Source of the DNA: Actinomadura parmotrematis
GTDB taxonomy: Bacteria; Actinomycetota; Actinomycetes; Streptosporangiales; Streptosporangiaceae
Direction of reading: 5' to 3'
Assembly (NCBI RefSeq): GCF_019458805.1
Contig: NZ_JAIBOA010000023.1
Coordinates: forward strand, 62,001-126,000
Length of the DNA stretch: 64,000 nucleotides
Under the pieces are notes generated by a model. That model saw nothing but the letters and a program-made list of their open reading frames with translations. It made no database searches and was not told the DNA's origin. Positions 55,549-63,715 of this stretch are shown one piece after another; positions within the stretch are counted from its first letter, which is position 1; each line of letters starts with the position of its first letter. The position numbers were made by a program, and so were the translations under genes.

Positions 55549-57021
55549 TCAGCCGTCGACCTTGGCCTGCTCCGGCGCGGGCACCGCGGCCGCGGGGCCG
55601 GACGCGGCGGTGCGCGCGGCCGGGATGGCCGCGGCGATCGCGGCGGCGACGAGCGCGATGCAGCCGCCGATGATCAGAGCGGTGCGGAAGCCCGCCTCGG
55701 AGGTGAGGCTGTAGCCGCCGAGGGTGGTGGTGAGCTGGGACAGCACCACGCCGATGACGGCGGCGCCGACCGAGGTGCCGAGCGAGCGCATCAGGGTGTT
55801 GAAGCCGTTGGCGGCCGCGGTCTCGCTGAGCGGCACCGACCCCATGATCAGCGCGGGCATGGAGCCGTAGGCGAGGCCGACGCCGCTGTTGATCACCATC
55901 ATGGCGAGCATCAGCCCCCACGGGCCGCCGAGCAGCGCCAGCGAGACGCCGTAGCCGGCGGCGATCACCAGCACGCCGCTGATCAGCGTGAACTTGGGGC
56001 CGCGGGCGTTGGTGAGCTTCCCGCCGAGCGGCGAGACCAGCATCATCATGACGCCGCCGGGCGCGAGCCAGAGGCCCGCCGCCAGCATCGACTGGCCGAG
56101 GCCGTAGCCGGTCTCCTTCGGGAACTGCAGCAGCTGCGGCACGACCAGCATCGAGGCGTACATGCCGAAGCCGACGAAGATCGAGGCGATGTTGGTCAGC
56201 AGCACCCGGGGACGGGCGGTGGTGCGCAGGTCCACCAGCGGGTCGCGGTGGCGCAGCTCCAGCACGCCCCAGCCGAGCAGGACGACGACGGCGGCGGCGA
56301 ACAGGCCGACGGTGGTCGCCGAGGACCAGCCCCAGTCGGCGCCCTTGGAGACCGCGAGCAGCAGGCAGACGAGGCCGACGCCGAGCCCGACCGCGCCGGC
56401 GGCGTCGAAGTGCTGGCCCTTGGCGCCGGGCGGCACGTCCGGGATCAGCACGAAGATCAGCACGGCGACCAGCAGGGCGAGGCCGGCCGACCCCCAGAAC
56501 AGCACCCGCCAGCTGGCGTACTCGGCGATCGCCGCGGCGATCGGCAGGCCGAGGCCGCCGCCGATGCCCATGGAGGCGCTGACGAGCGCGATGGAGGAGC
56601 TCAGCTTCTCCTGCGGGACGACGTCGCGGAGCAGCGCGATGCCGAGCGGCACGACGCCCATGCCCATGCCCTGCAGCCCGCGCCCGACGATCATCGGGAC
56701 GACCGAGGACGACAGCGCGCAGACCACGGAGCCGGCGACGAGCGGCACTGAGCAGACCAGCAGCATCCGCCGCTTGCCGACGAGGTCGCCGAGGCGGCCG
56801 ACCACCGGCACGCAGACCGCGCCGGCGAGCAGGGTGACGGTGACGACCCAGGCGGAGTTGGCGGCGGAGGTGTGCAGGATCCTCGGCAGCTCCGCCAGCA
56901 GCGGGGTGACCAGCGTCTGCATGATCGCCGCCGTGATGCCGGCCAGCGCCAGCGTGGCGATCACGCCGTTGGCGTGGGACGCCGGCGGCGCGGGCCGGCC
57001 GGCGGGCGGGGAAGCGTCCAT
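55549..57021 (-). CDS. MFS efflux transporter, DHA2-like
   Basis: A 490-residue polytopic membrane protein with about 14 hydrophobic segments. Motif A appears as GRLGDLVGKRRML, and the first helix region reads TLALAGITAAIMQTLVTPLLAELPRILHT as in EmrB/QacA-like carriers. It is divergent from a MarR gene with a long palindrome between, so it is probably a drug or metabolite exporter repressed by that protein. AGGACTCCCC lies before the ATG. Confidence 0.9.
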   Translation of the reverse strand: MDASPPAGRPAPPASHANGVIATLALAGITAAIMQTLVTPLLAELPRILHTSAANSAWVVTVTLLAGAVCVPVVGRLGDLVGKRRMLLVCSVPLVAGSVVCALSSSVVPMIVGRGLQGMGMGVVPLGIALLRDVVPQEKLSSSIALVSASMGIGGGLGLPIAAAIAEYASWRVLFWGSAGLALLVAVLIFVLIPDVPPGAKGQHFDAAGAVGLGVGLVCLLLAVSKGADWGWSSATTVGLFAAAVVVLLGWGVLELRHRDPLVDLRTTARPRVLLTNIASIFVGFGMYASMLVVPQLLQFPKETGYGLGQSMLAAGLWLAPGGVMMMLVSPLGGKLTNARGPKFTLISGVLVIAAGYGVSLALLGGPWGLMLAMMVINSGVGLAYGSMPALIMGSVPLSETAAANGFNTLMRSLGTSVGAAVIGVVLSQLTTTLGGYSLTSEAGFRTALIIGGCIALVAAAIAAAIPAARTAASGPAAAVPAPEQAKVDG

Positions 57022-57070
57022 GGGGAGTCCTCGGGAGGGTGCGGTGGGAGGTTACGCATGCAACGTACAT

Positions 57071-57108
57071 ACATTTGCCGTGTCATGTGCATCGTACACG
57101 TCAAATGT
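57071..57108. promoter_or_regulatory. 38-bp palindrome, candidate MarR operator
   Basis: ACATTTGCCGTGT (57071-57083) and ACACGTCAAATGT (57096-57108) are reverse complements with one mismatch, 12 bp apart, in the 120-bp gap between the divergent MFS and MarR genes. The gap is far less GC-rich than its surroundings and has further GTACAC repeats. Confidence 0.7.
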
Positions 57109-57141
57109 GCCGTACACATGATGTGGGCGTTACACAGGCGT

Positions 57142-57648
57142 ATGGCACGATGGGACCGCCCCCTGGAACACGACGGGCGCGCGGCGGAGCGGGAGGCGGA
57201 TCGGCGCATGGACAGGCGCACGCGGGACATCGAGTACGAGCAGATGCTGCTCAGCCGCCACGAGTTCCTCCGCCGGCGGCCGCACGCCATGGACCGCAGC
57301 GCCTACGTGCTGCTCAGCCGCATCCGCATGCAGGGGCCGATGACGATCGGCGAGCTGAGCGACGCCTTCGGCCTGGACGCCTCCACCCTCAACCGGCAGA
57401 CGGCCTCGGCCATGCGCGGCGGCCTCGTGGAGCGCATCCCCGACCCCGCGGGCGGCATCGCCCGCAAGTTCCGCATCACCGACAAGGGCGAGCGGATGCT
57501 CGACGACGAGCGCGAGAGCAGCGTCCGCGGCCTGGACAGGGTGATGGCCGACTGGTCCGCCGACGACATCGCCGCGTTCGCGTCCTACCTGCGCCGCTTC
57601 AACGGCGACATCGAGCGCCTGTCCGGCCGCCCTTGGCCGCGCCCGTAG
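57142..57648 (+). CDS. MarR-family transcriptional regulator
   Basis: A 168-residue winged-helix regulator. Residues ~48-115: SAYVLLSRIRMQGPMTIGELSDAFGLDASTLNRQTASAMRGGLVERIPDPAGGIARKFRITDKGERML, the HTH and wing of MarR proteins. Flanking helices give dimerisation. The start is uncertain: ATG at 57121 or 57208 are also in frame. Divergent from the DHA2-type exporter; the palindrome at 57071-57108 is its likely binding site. Confidence 0.87.
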   Translation: MARWDRPLEHDGRAAEREADRRMDRRTRDIEYEQMLLSRHEFLRRRPHAMDRSAYVLLSRIRMQGPMTIGELSDAFGLDASTLNRQTASAMRGGLVERIPDPAGGIARKFRITDKGERMLDDERESSVRGLDRVMADWSADDIAAFASYLRRFNGDIERLSGRPWPRP

Positions 57649-57787
57649 GAACGGCGCGAGCGCCCGCGCCGCCGTCCCGCACGGGTGCCGGCCGCGACCT
57701 TGCGCGCGGTCGTCGCTTTCGTGGGGGTCGGGCGGTGGAATGTCGGACCCGGGCGGTACAACGGACGGGACGAAGGGGGCGGGGACG

Positions 57788-58117
57788 ATGTCGACGCGGT
57801 GGTTCGAGCGGGCGCTGGCGATGATGCGCGAGCCCGATCCGGCGCGCCGGGAGAGCGGCTTCGACTTCCTGCGCGAGCACGCCGACTCCTACGTCGCGGA
57901 GCTCGCGGCCGCGTTCGAGCGCGAGGACGACCCCCGCCTGCGCCCCCTGCTGCTGGAGCTGCTCGCCGAGGCCCGCGCCGACGACGCCCTGCCCGTCCTG
58001 GCGGCCCAGCTCGCCGCCGACGACGACGACCTGCGCTTCTGGGCCGTGCGCGGCCTGGAGATGCTCGACACCCGCGCGTCGCGCGCCGCCCTCCACGAGG
58101 CCGGCGCCGACGGCTGA
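57788..58117 (+). CDS. small HEAT-repeat protein
   Basis: A 109-residue helical protein with HEAT/armadillo-like spacing (FDFLREHADSYVAELAAAFEREDDPRLRPLLLELLAEARADDALPVLAAQLAADDDDLRFWAVRGLEML). Such proteins mediate binding; no enzymatic motif. ATG with GGGGCGGGGACG upstream. Followed closely by the convergent O-methyltransferase gene. Confidence 0.75.
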   Translation: MSTRWFERALAMMREPDPARRESGFDFLREHADSYVAELAAAFEREDDPRLRPLLLELLAEARADDALPVLAAQLAADDDDLRFWAVRGLEMLDTRASRAALHEAGADG

Positions 58118-58133
58118 CCCGCCGCGCGAGCGG

Positions 58134-59159
58134 TCAGGACGCCGGGACGCACTCCACGAGGCAGACGCCGTCGGCGTTGCGGTGGGCGGAGGCGACGCGC
58201 AGGCCCGCGTCGCCGGCGATCGCGCCGAACTGCTCGACGGTGCGGGCCCGGCCGCCGACGAGCAGCAGGATGCGCAGGTCCTCGTCGGTCGCGGCGGCCT
58301 CGTCCACGGCGCGCTGCTCGGCGATGAGGACGCGGCCGCGCGGGCCGGCGGCCTCGCCGCAGCGGCGCAGGATCTCGGTGGCGTCGCCGTCGGGCCAGTC
58401 GATGAGCACGCCGCTCAGCAGGTAGACGTCGCCGCCGGTCGGCAGCAGGTCGAAGAACGACCCGGGCACCACCTCGACGCGGTCGGCGAGCCCGGCTGCG
58501 GCGAGGGTCGCGCGGGCCTGCGCGACGGTGTCGGGCAGGTCCACCAGGATGCCGCGCAGGTGCGGCTCGGCCCCGAGGAGCCGGGTGAGGAGCGTCCCGG
58601 TGCCGCCGCCGACGTCCACGACGACGTCCACGTCCGCCCAGCCGCGGCCGAGCACGGTGCCGATCGCGGGCGCGAGGTAGTGCTTGGCGAACGCGTCGAA
58701 CTCGGCGAACAGGTGCGGGTGGACGGCGAGGTCGGCGTAGTAGGAGCGGCCGAACAGCGACGGGTAGACGGGCTTGCCGGTCTGCAGGGTCTCCAGCAGC
58801 GACGCCGCCGTCTGGTCCAGGCGGCCGGCGAGGCCCCGCTGGTCCAGCCGGGTGCGCAGCTGCTCGGGATGGCCGTCGCGGAGCAGCTCGCCCGCGGGCG
58901 TGAGGGCGTAGCCGCCGTCGCCGTCGGGGCGGACCACGCCGCGGCCGGCGAGGTAGGCGAGCAGCCGCGCCGTCGCGTCCGCGTCCGTGCCGGCGGCCGC
59001 CGCCAGCTCGGCCGGGCGGCGCTCGCCCGCCGCGATGAGATCGGCGAGGCCGAGCGTGGCGACCGCGCGGACGGCGTGCGGCCAGAGCGAGTCGGCGAGC
59101 CGGCGGACCGCGGCGACCGCCTCGTTCCCGGATCCTTCGCTATGCGTGCCGGCGGACAT
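58134..59159 (-). CDS. SAM-dependent O-methyltransferase
   Basis: A 341-residue small-molecule methyltransferase of the O-methyltransferase_2 (hydroxyneurosporene/DmpM-like) type: an N-terminal winged-helix dimerisation domain (LWPHAVRAVATLGLADLIAAG, ATARLLAYLAGRGVV), then a Rossmann core with VVDVGGGTGTLLTRLL (SAM loop, ~residue 180) and VYLLSGVLIDWPD. This family decorates secondary metabolites. ATG behind GGAGG. It diverges from the P450 gene and probably belongs to the terpenoid cluster to the right. Confidence 0.88.
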   Translation of the reverse strand: MSAGTHSEGSGNEAVAAVRRLADSLWPHAVRAVATLGLADLIAAGERRPAELAAAAGTDADATARLLAYLAGRGVVRPDGDGGYALTPAGELLRDGHPEQLRTRLDQRGLAGRLDQTAASLLETLQTGKPVYPSLFGRSYYADLAVHPHLFAEFDAFAKHYLAPAIGTVLGRGWADVDVVVDVGGGTGTLLTRLLGAEPHLRGILVDLPDTVAQARATLAAAGLADRVEVVPGSFFDLLPTGGDVYLLSGVLIDWPDGDATEILRRCGEAAGPRGRVLIAEQRAVDEAAATDEDLRILLLVGGRARTVEQFGAIAGDAGLRVASAHRNADGVCLVECVPAS

Positions 59160-59178
59160 CCGCACCTCCGCGGTCGGT

Positions 59179-59190
59179 CGAATTAATTCG
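59179..59190. promoter_or_regulatory. AT-rich palindrome between O-methyltransferase and P450 genes
   Basis: CGAATTAATTCG is a perfect palindrome in the 203-bp divergent gap 59160-59362, which also contains repeated GTCGA and GACTCAT boxes. The gap is far less GC-rich than the genes around it, as expected for a shared control region. Confidence 0.45.
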
Positions 59191-59362
59191 TCGAGAATTC
59201 TTGTCGATCTTTATCGGAGTGGGACTCATCGTAGGCGCCCGACTCATTTAGTCGACACTAGGGATTACCTCAGTTTCGAGTCGATATAGGCGTGTGACAG
59301 GATCGGTGCCGGGAGAAATCGGCCTGTGCAGTGAAGACGGCTCCCGTGGAGGGTGCTACGGA

Positions 59363-60532
59363 ATGGTCGCCGTTGATGACGTAGTGTCGATGTTCGAAAT
59401 ATACGACTGGTACCGGACGCAGCGGGAAACCGAGCCGGTCTGCCGCGACGAGTTGTTCGGCGGCTGGCGGGTGCTGCGCTATTCCGACGTGCGGCGCGTC
59501 CTGTCGGACCCGGACGCGTTCGGGTCGGCGCGGCCGGCCGGCCGGCGCGGGCGGGAGGGCGTGCACGACCCCGGCGAGGACACCATGGTCCGGTCCGACC
59601 CGCCGGCGCACCGGCGGCTCCGCCGGCCGGCCGCGCGCGCCTTCACCCCCCACCTGGTGGAGGGGATGGCGCCGCGGATCGAGCGCCTCGCGGCGGACCT
59701 GCTGGACGGCGCCCTGGCCGCGGCGCCGCCCGGCGGCGACCTGGAGGTGGTCGCCGGCATCGCCTACCCGCTCCCGCTGGCGGTCATCGCCGGGCTGCTC
59801 GGCATCTCGGCCGAGCGCGGCGAGGAGTTCCGCGCGTGGTCGGGCGCGGTCGTCTCCGGCGGCACCGGGTCCCCGCAGGACCGGGCCGCGATCGACGCCA
59901 TGTACGCCTATTTCACCAGCGTGCTGGCGGACCGGCGCCGGTCGCCGGGCACCGACCTCATCAGCCGCCTGATGGAGGACGGCGGGGAGGGCGAGCCGCT
60001 CGGCGAGCGCGAGCTGCTGAACTTCTGCGCGCTGATGCTCGTCGCCGGGCACGAGACGACGACCAACCTCATCGCCGACACCGTCCTCTGCCTGGCCCGG
60101 CATCCGGAGGCGCTGGACGCGGTGCGGGCGGACCGGGCCCTCGTGCCCGGCGTCATCGAGGAGGTGCTCCGCTACGCCTCGCCGGTGCAGGCGATGGTCC
60201 GCTACGCCCGGCGGGACGTGACCGTCGCCGGGCGGCTCATCCGGGCCGGCGAGGTGGTCTTCCCGAGCCTGGGGTCGGCGCACCGCGACGGCGCCGAATT
60301 CACCGATCCGGACCGCTTCGATATAACGCGGCAATATGGGCGTAACATTTCGTTCGGACATGGGATCCACTACTGCCTCGGCGCGTCATTGGCACGCCGC
60401 GAAGCCGATATCGTGCTGCGTCTGCTGCTGGACCGGCTCCCCGGCCGCTGGATCGTCACCGGGCTCGACTTCGACCAGGGGATTCAGCGTTTTCTGTTCG
60501 CGCCTCGGCGGCTCTCCGTGCGGGCGGGCTGA
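59363..60532 (+). CDS. cytochrome P450
   Basis: A 389-residue P450. I-helix AGHETTTN near residue 230, K-helix E-x-x-R in IEEVLRY near 270, heme loop FGHGIHYCLGASLAR near 330-344. The C-terminus ends normally. The ATG with GTGGAGGG upstream is preferred to a longer frame start that lacks a site. It lies with a divergent O-methyltransferase and upstream of regulator, hydrolase and isoprenoid genes, so oxidation of a terpenoid is the likely job (inference). Confidence 0.92.
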   Translation: MVAVDDVVSMFEIYDWYRTQRETEPVCRDELFGGWRVLRYSDVRRVLSDPDAFGSARPAGRRGREGVHDPGEDTMVRSDPPAHRRLRRPAARAFTPHLVEGMAPRIERLAADLLDGALAAAPPGGDLEVVAGIAYPLPLAVIAGLLGISAERGEEFRAWSGAVVSGGTGSPQDRAAIDAMYAYFTSVLADRRRSPGTDLISRLMEDGGEGEPLGERELLNFCALMLVAGHETTTNLIADTVLCLARHPEALDAVRADRALVPGVIEEVLRYASPVQAMVRYARRDVTVAGRLIRAGEVVFPSLGSAHRDGAEFTDPDRFDITRQYGRNISFGHGIHYCLGASLARREADIVLRLLLDRLPGRWIVTGLDFDQGIQRFLFAPRRLSVRAG

Positions 60533-60723
60533 GGTATCCGGCCGCGCGCGCGAGCGGCATTGTTCCTGACCGGCTCCGGTCACCGGAAAGGGCGCCGCGA
60601 AATATCGCGGACCGACCGTCCGGGGTAAGAAGGAGCCGTGCAACGGTCTGGCTGACGGTCGGCGCATTCCCCCGTCCCGACGCCCGTCGACGAGCAGGAC
60701 CAGCGAGATTGGAGTGTGCCGGG

Positions 60724-61431
60724 ATGACTTGGACCCGGACCAGGGACGGAACACGGATCGTCAACGGAACGTGCCAGCCGCCCGCCGCCAGGCAGATCGT
60801 CCTGGTCATCGGCGAGTGGGCCGCGCTGGAGGGCGAGCGGGCCCGCGCCGGGGCGCCGCGGATCGGCCCCGACGGCTGCCGGATGCACGGTTCGCTGATC
60901 TTCCACGGCGGGCCGGACGCGGCCGAGCCGAGCGCCCGGCTCCGCGCCGTGCAGCCCGACTGGCTGCTGGTGAGCTGGGGGCAGAGCGACGAGGACGAGC
61001 TGCTGAAGGCCGTCGGCCAGTGGCGGCTGCGGCTGCCGGGGGCGCGGCTGGCGATGCTCGGGTCGCAGCAGGACCGGCAGCGCGCCGAGTCCTGGATCCG
61101 CCGGGGCTGCACGGTGTACCTGTCGGAGGCGTCGACGATCGAGCGGGTGCTCGGCACCCTGCTCGCGGCGTCCCGGCTGGACCTGCAGGTGTTCGACCAC
61201 TCGCTGTACCTGCGCTGGCAGCGGTCGATGCCCGAGACGCCGACCCTCACGGCCCGCCAACGTGAGGTGCTGCGTCTCATCGCCAGCGGCAACACCAACG
61301 CCGAGATCGCCCGCGAGCTCTACCTGACCCAGCACACCATCGAGTTCCACATCCGGCACCTGCTGCAGAAGCTGGGCGTCCGCAACCGCACCGAGGCGGC
61401 CGAGCGGGCCCGGGTCGTCGGCCTGCTCTGA
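60724..61431 (+). CDS. LuxR-type regulator with atypical N-terminal domain
   Basis: A 235-residue regulator. The C-terminal HTH (~172-232: LTARQREVLRLIASGNTNAEIARELYLTQHTIEFHIRHLLQKLGV) is a standard LuxR/NarL domain. The N-terminal ~150 residues have a receiver-like order of strands (DWLLVSWGQSDEDELLKAVGQWRLRLPGARLAML) but no acidic phosphorylation triad. ATG behind GGAGTG. Probably the pathway regulator of the adjacent isoprenoid genes. Confidence 0.85.
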   Translation: MTWTRTRDGTRIVNGTCQPPAARQIVLVIGEWAALEGERARAGAPRIGPDGCRMHGSLIFHGGPDAAEPSARLRAVQPDWLLVSWGQSDEDELLKAVGQWRLRLPGARLAMLGSQQDRQRAESWIRRGCTVYLSEASTIERVLGTLLAASRLDLQVFDHSLYLRWQRSMPETPTLTARQREVLRLIASGNTNAEIARELYLTQHTIEFHIRHLLQKLGVRNRTEAAERARVVGLL

Positions 61432-61503
61432 ACACCGCCCGGCGGCCCGCGAGGGCGCCGGCGGCCCGCGATCGAGCGCGAACGACACCACGCAGGAGAG
61501 ACG

Positions 61504-62505
61504 ATGCGCACGAGGATCCTCCTGGCGGCGCTGGGCCTGGTCGTGGCCGCGTCGGCCCCCGCCCCCGCCCCCGCCGCCGTCGCCGGCACCCGCGCGGCGG
61601 GCTGCCGGAGCACCGCATTCGACGTGGACCTCGGGCCCGCGGGACCGGCGCGCGTCACCGGCGTGCGCTGCGGCCCGCCCGGCGGCACCGTCCAGGTCCT
61701 CGTCCCCGGCCTGACCTACGACTCCCGCTACTGGCTCCGCAGACCCGCGCCGGACCTGCCCTCCTACGCCGCCGCGATGGCGGCCGCCGGAATCGCCACC
61801 GTCGCCCTGGACCGCCCCGGCACGGGCGGCGGCACGCGACCGGACGCCGCCGCCGTCGGGCTGGACGCGTCGGTGGCGGCCGTCCACCGGGTGGTGGCGG
61901 TCCTGCGCGCCGAGGGGCGCCGCACGGTCGTGCTGGCCGGGCACTCGTTCGGGTCCGGCGTGGCCCTCGCCGAGGCCGCCCGGTACGGCGACGTGGACGG
62001 CGTCATCGCCACCGCCTTCCTGCACGGCGCCGGGCCGTCCGGGTTCGGCTTCCTGTCGAGCCTGCACCCCGCGTCCGAGGACCCCGTGCTCGCGCCCGAG
62101 AACCCGCCCGCCGGCTACGAGACGACGAAGCCGGGGACGCGGGACGCCCTGTTCTACACGGCGGACGACTCCGACGCCGCGACGCGCGCCGCTGACGAGG
62201 CGACCAAGTCGACCGTGACGTCGGGGGAGCGGGCCGACGCCTCCAAGGTCGTGTCCGACATCGGCCTCACCCGCTCGGTGCGGGTGCCGGTGCTGCTCGC
62301 CGACGGGCAGGACGACGCCCTGCTGTGCGGCATCCCCGGCTGCTTCTCGGCCGATTACGTGCGCGCCTTCGAGTCGCTGTTCTACGACGCGCGGACGGGC
62401 CCGACGGTGTTCCTCCTCCCCGGCGCCGGGCACGCCCTCGGGCTCCACCGCAATGCGCCGCTGTTCTTCCGGACGGCCGTCCGATGGACTGAGGGGATCG
62501 GGTAG
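61504..62505 (+). CDS. secreted alpha/beta hydrolase
   Basis: A 333-residue exported protein with signal peptide ~1-27 (RILLAALGLVVAASAPAPAPAAVA) and an alpha/beta hydrolase core: LVPGLTYDSRYW, VALDRPGTGGG, nucleophile elbow AGHSFGSG near residue 148, and late GAGHALGLH with the catalytic His. Two Cys (CGIPGC) may form a disulfide. Substrate unknown; it may modify or detoxify the cluster's product or be unrelated. GCAGGAGAGACG precedes the ATG. Confidence 0.83.
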   Translation: MRTRILLAALGLVVAASAPAPAPAAVAGTRAAGCRSTAFDVDLGPAGPARVTGVRCGPPGGTVQVLVPGLTYDSRYWLRRPAPDLPSYAAAMAAAGIATVALDRPGTGGGTRPDAAAVGLDASVAAVHRVVAVLRAEGRRTVVLAGHSFGSGVALAEAARYGDVDGVIATAFLHGAGPSGFGFLSSLHPASEDPVLAPENPPAGYETTKPGTRDALFYTADDSDAATRAADEATKSTVTSGERADASKVVSDIGLTRSVRVPVLLADGQDDALLCGIPGCFSADYVRAFESLFYDARTGPTVFLLPGAGHALGLHRNAPLFFRTAVRWTEGIG

Positions 62506-62511
62506 CGACCC

Positions 62512-62529
62512 CTTAAGGAATTCCGTAAG
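62512..62529. promoter_or_regulatory. 18-bp palindrome before the prenyl synthase gene
   Basis: CTTAAGGAATTCCGTAAG pairs with its reverse complement at 8 of 9 positions per arm. It begins 7 bp after the hydrolase stop and lies about 95 bp before the prenyl synthase start. It could be an operator for the nearby LuxR-type regulator or a weak terminator. Confidence 0.4.
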
Positions 62530-62621
62530 TTGCGCAGGTGCTGTAATGGTGGCCATTGACATGGGAGTCGGCCGCCCATTCCAATGGTGAAATCGGCTGG
62601 AATCGAGCATGGGAGCCGGAC

Positions 62622-63662
62622 ATGGCCGGTGGGCAGCATTATGCGGATGCGGCGGTCGACGCGCCGCAACCGGAAGACCGAAATGGTGTGGTCCGCGATT
62701 ATTCGGTGCTCGTCCAGGCGGAACTGGCGCGCGGCTGGGCGCGGGAGGACGACGGGCTGGCCGCGATGGCGCGGTACGCGCTGTCGGCGCCGGGCAAGAT
62801 GTTCCGGCCGGTCCTGCTGCTGGAGTCCGCGCAGGCCGTGGGCGGCAGCGCCGGCGACGTGCTGCCGGCCGCCGCCGGCACCGAGTGCGGGCACGTCGCC
62901 AGCCTGATCCACGACGACATCATCGACGGCGACGAGCTGCGCCGCGGGCAGCCGGCCGTGTACCGCCGGTACGGCACCGACAACGCCATCGTCACCGGCG
63001 ACGCGCTCATCTTCCAGCTCTTTCTCTGCCTCGCCGAATGCCGCCACAACGGCGTTCCGGGAGAACGCGTCGCGGCGGCCCTCGAAGTGGTCGCCGCCGC
63101 CGGTGTGGAACTGTGCCGGGGGCAGGTCCTCGAAGCGGAGATGACGAGCGCTTTCGTCCTGGACATCGACGCCTACCTGGCCATGATTTCGATGAAGACG
63201 GCCGCGCTGTTCCAGGGTGCCTGCGAATGCGGCGCCATTCTCGCCGGCGCGCCCCCGGAATGGGTGCGGGCGCTCGGCGAATACGGCCGGGCCATGGGCG
63301 TCGCCTTCCAGGTCCGCGACGACACGCTCGGCTACGTGGGCGACGACGCCGTCGTCGGCAAGCCGGCCTCCAGCGACATCCGCAACCGCCGGCTGACCTT
63401 CCCGCTCATCCACGCCTTCGAGCACGCCGACGCCGCCGGCGTCGCCGTGCTGACCGCCGCGCTCGACGGCGGCGTCCCCGCCGAGCGGGCCGTGGACGCG
63501 GTGGGCGAGGTGCTGCGGCGCACCGGATCGATCGAGGCGGCGGAGCGGTTCGCGCACGAGCACGCCGGGAAGGCGCGCGACGCGCTGTCCGTGCTCCCCC
63601 CGTCGCCCAGCCGGGAACGGCTCGAAGGGTTCGCGCTGCGCGCGGTGAACCGCGTCCACTGA
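62622..63662 (+). CDS. polyprenyl diphosphate synthase (geranylgeranyl-type)
   Basis: A 346-residue trans-isoprenyl diphosphate synthase. The first Asp-rich motif is DDIIDGD near residue 101, the second lies in RDDTLGYVGDD near 235, KMFRP near 65 and MKTAALF near 190 are further hallmarks. Actinobacterial GGPP synthases often have this DDxLG form of the second motif. Product length cannot be fixed from sequence; C20 is most likely given the neighbours. GGGAGCCGGAC precedes the ATG. It is followed by the DXP synthase gene 53 bp later. Confidence 0.92.
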   Translation: MAGGQHYADAAVDAPQPEDRNGVVRDYSVLVQAELARGWAREDDGLAAMARYALSAPGKMFRPVLLLESAQAVGGSAGDVLPAAAGTECGHVASLIHDDIIDGDELRRGQPAVYRRYGTDNAIVTGDALIFQLFLCLAECRHNGVPGERVAAALEVVAAAGVELCRGQVLEAEMTSAFVLDIDAYLAMISMKTAALFQGACECGAILAGAPPEWVRALGEYGRAMGVAFQVRDDTLGYVGDDAVVGKPASSDIRNRRLTFPLIHAFEHADAAGVAVLTAALDGGVPAERAVDAVGEVLRRTGSIEAAERFAHEHAGKARDALSVLPPSPSRERLEGFALRAVNRVH

Positions 63663-63715
63663 CGCGGCCCGCGCCCCCGGGGCGGACCCCCGCCGCACAG
63701 ATGAAGGAGAGGGTT

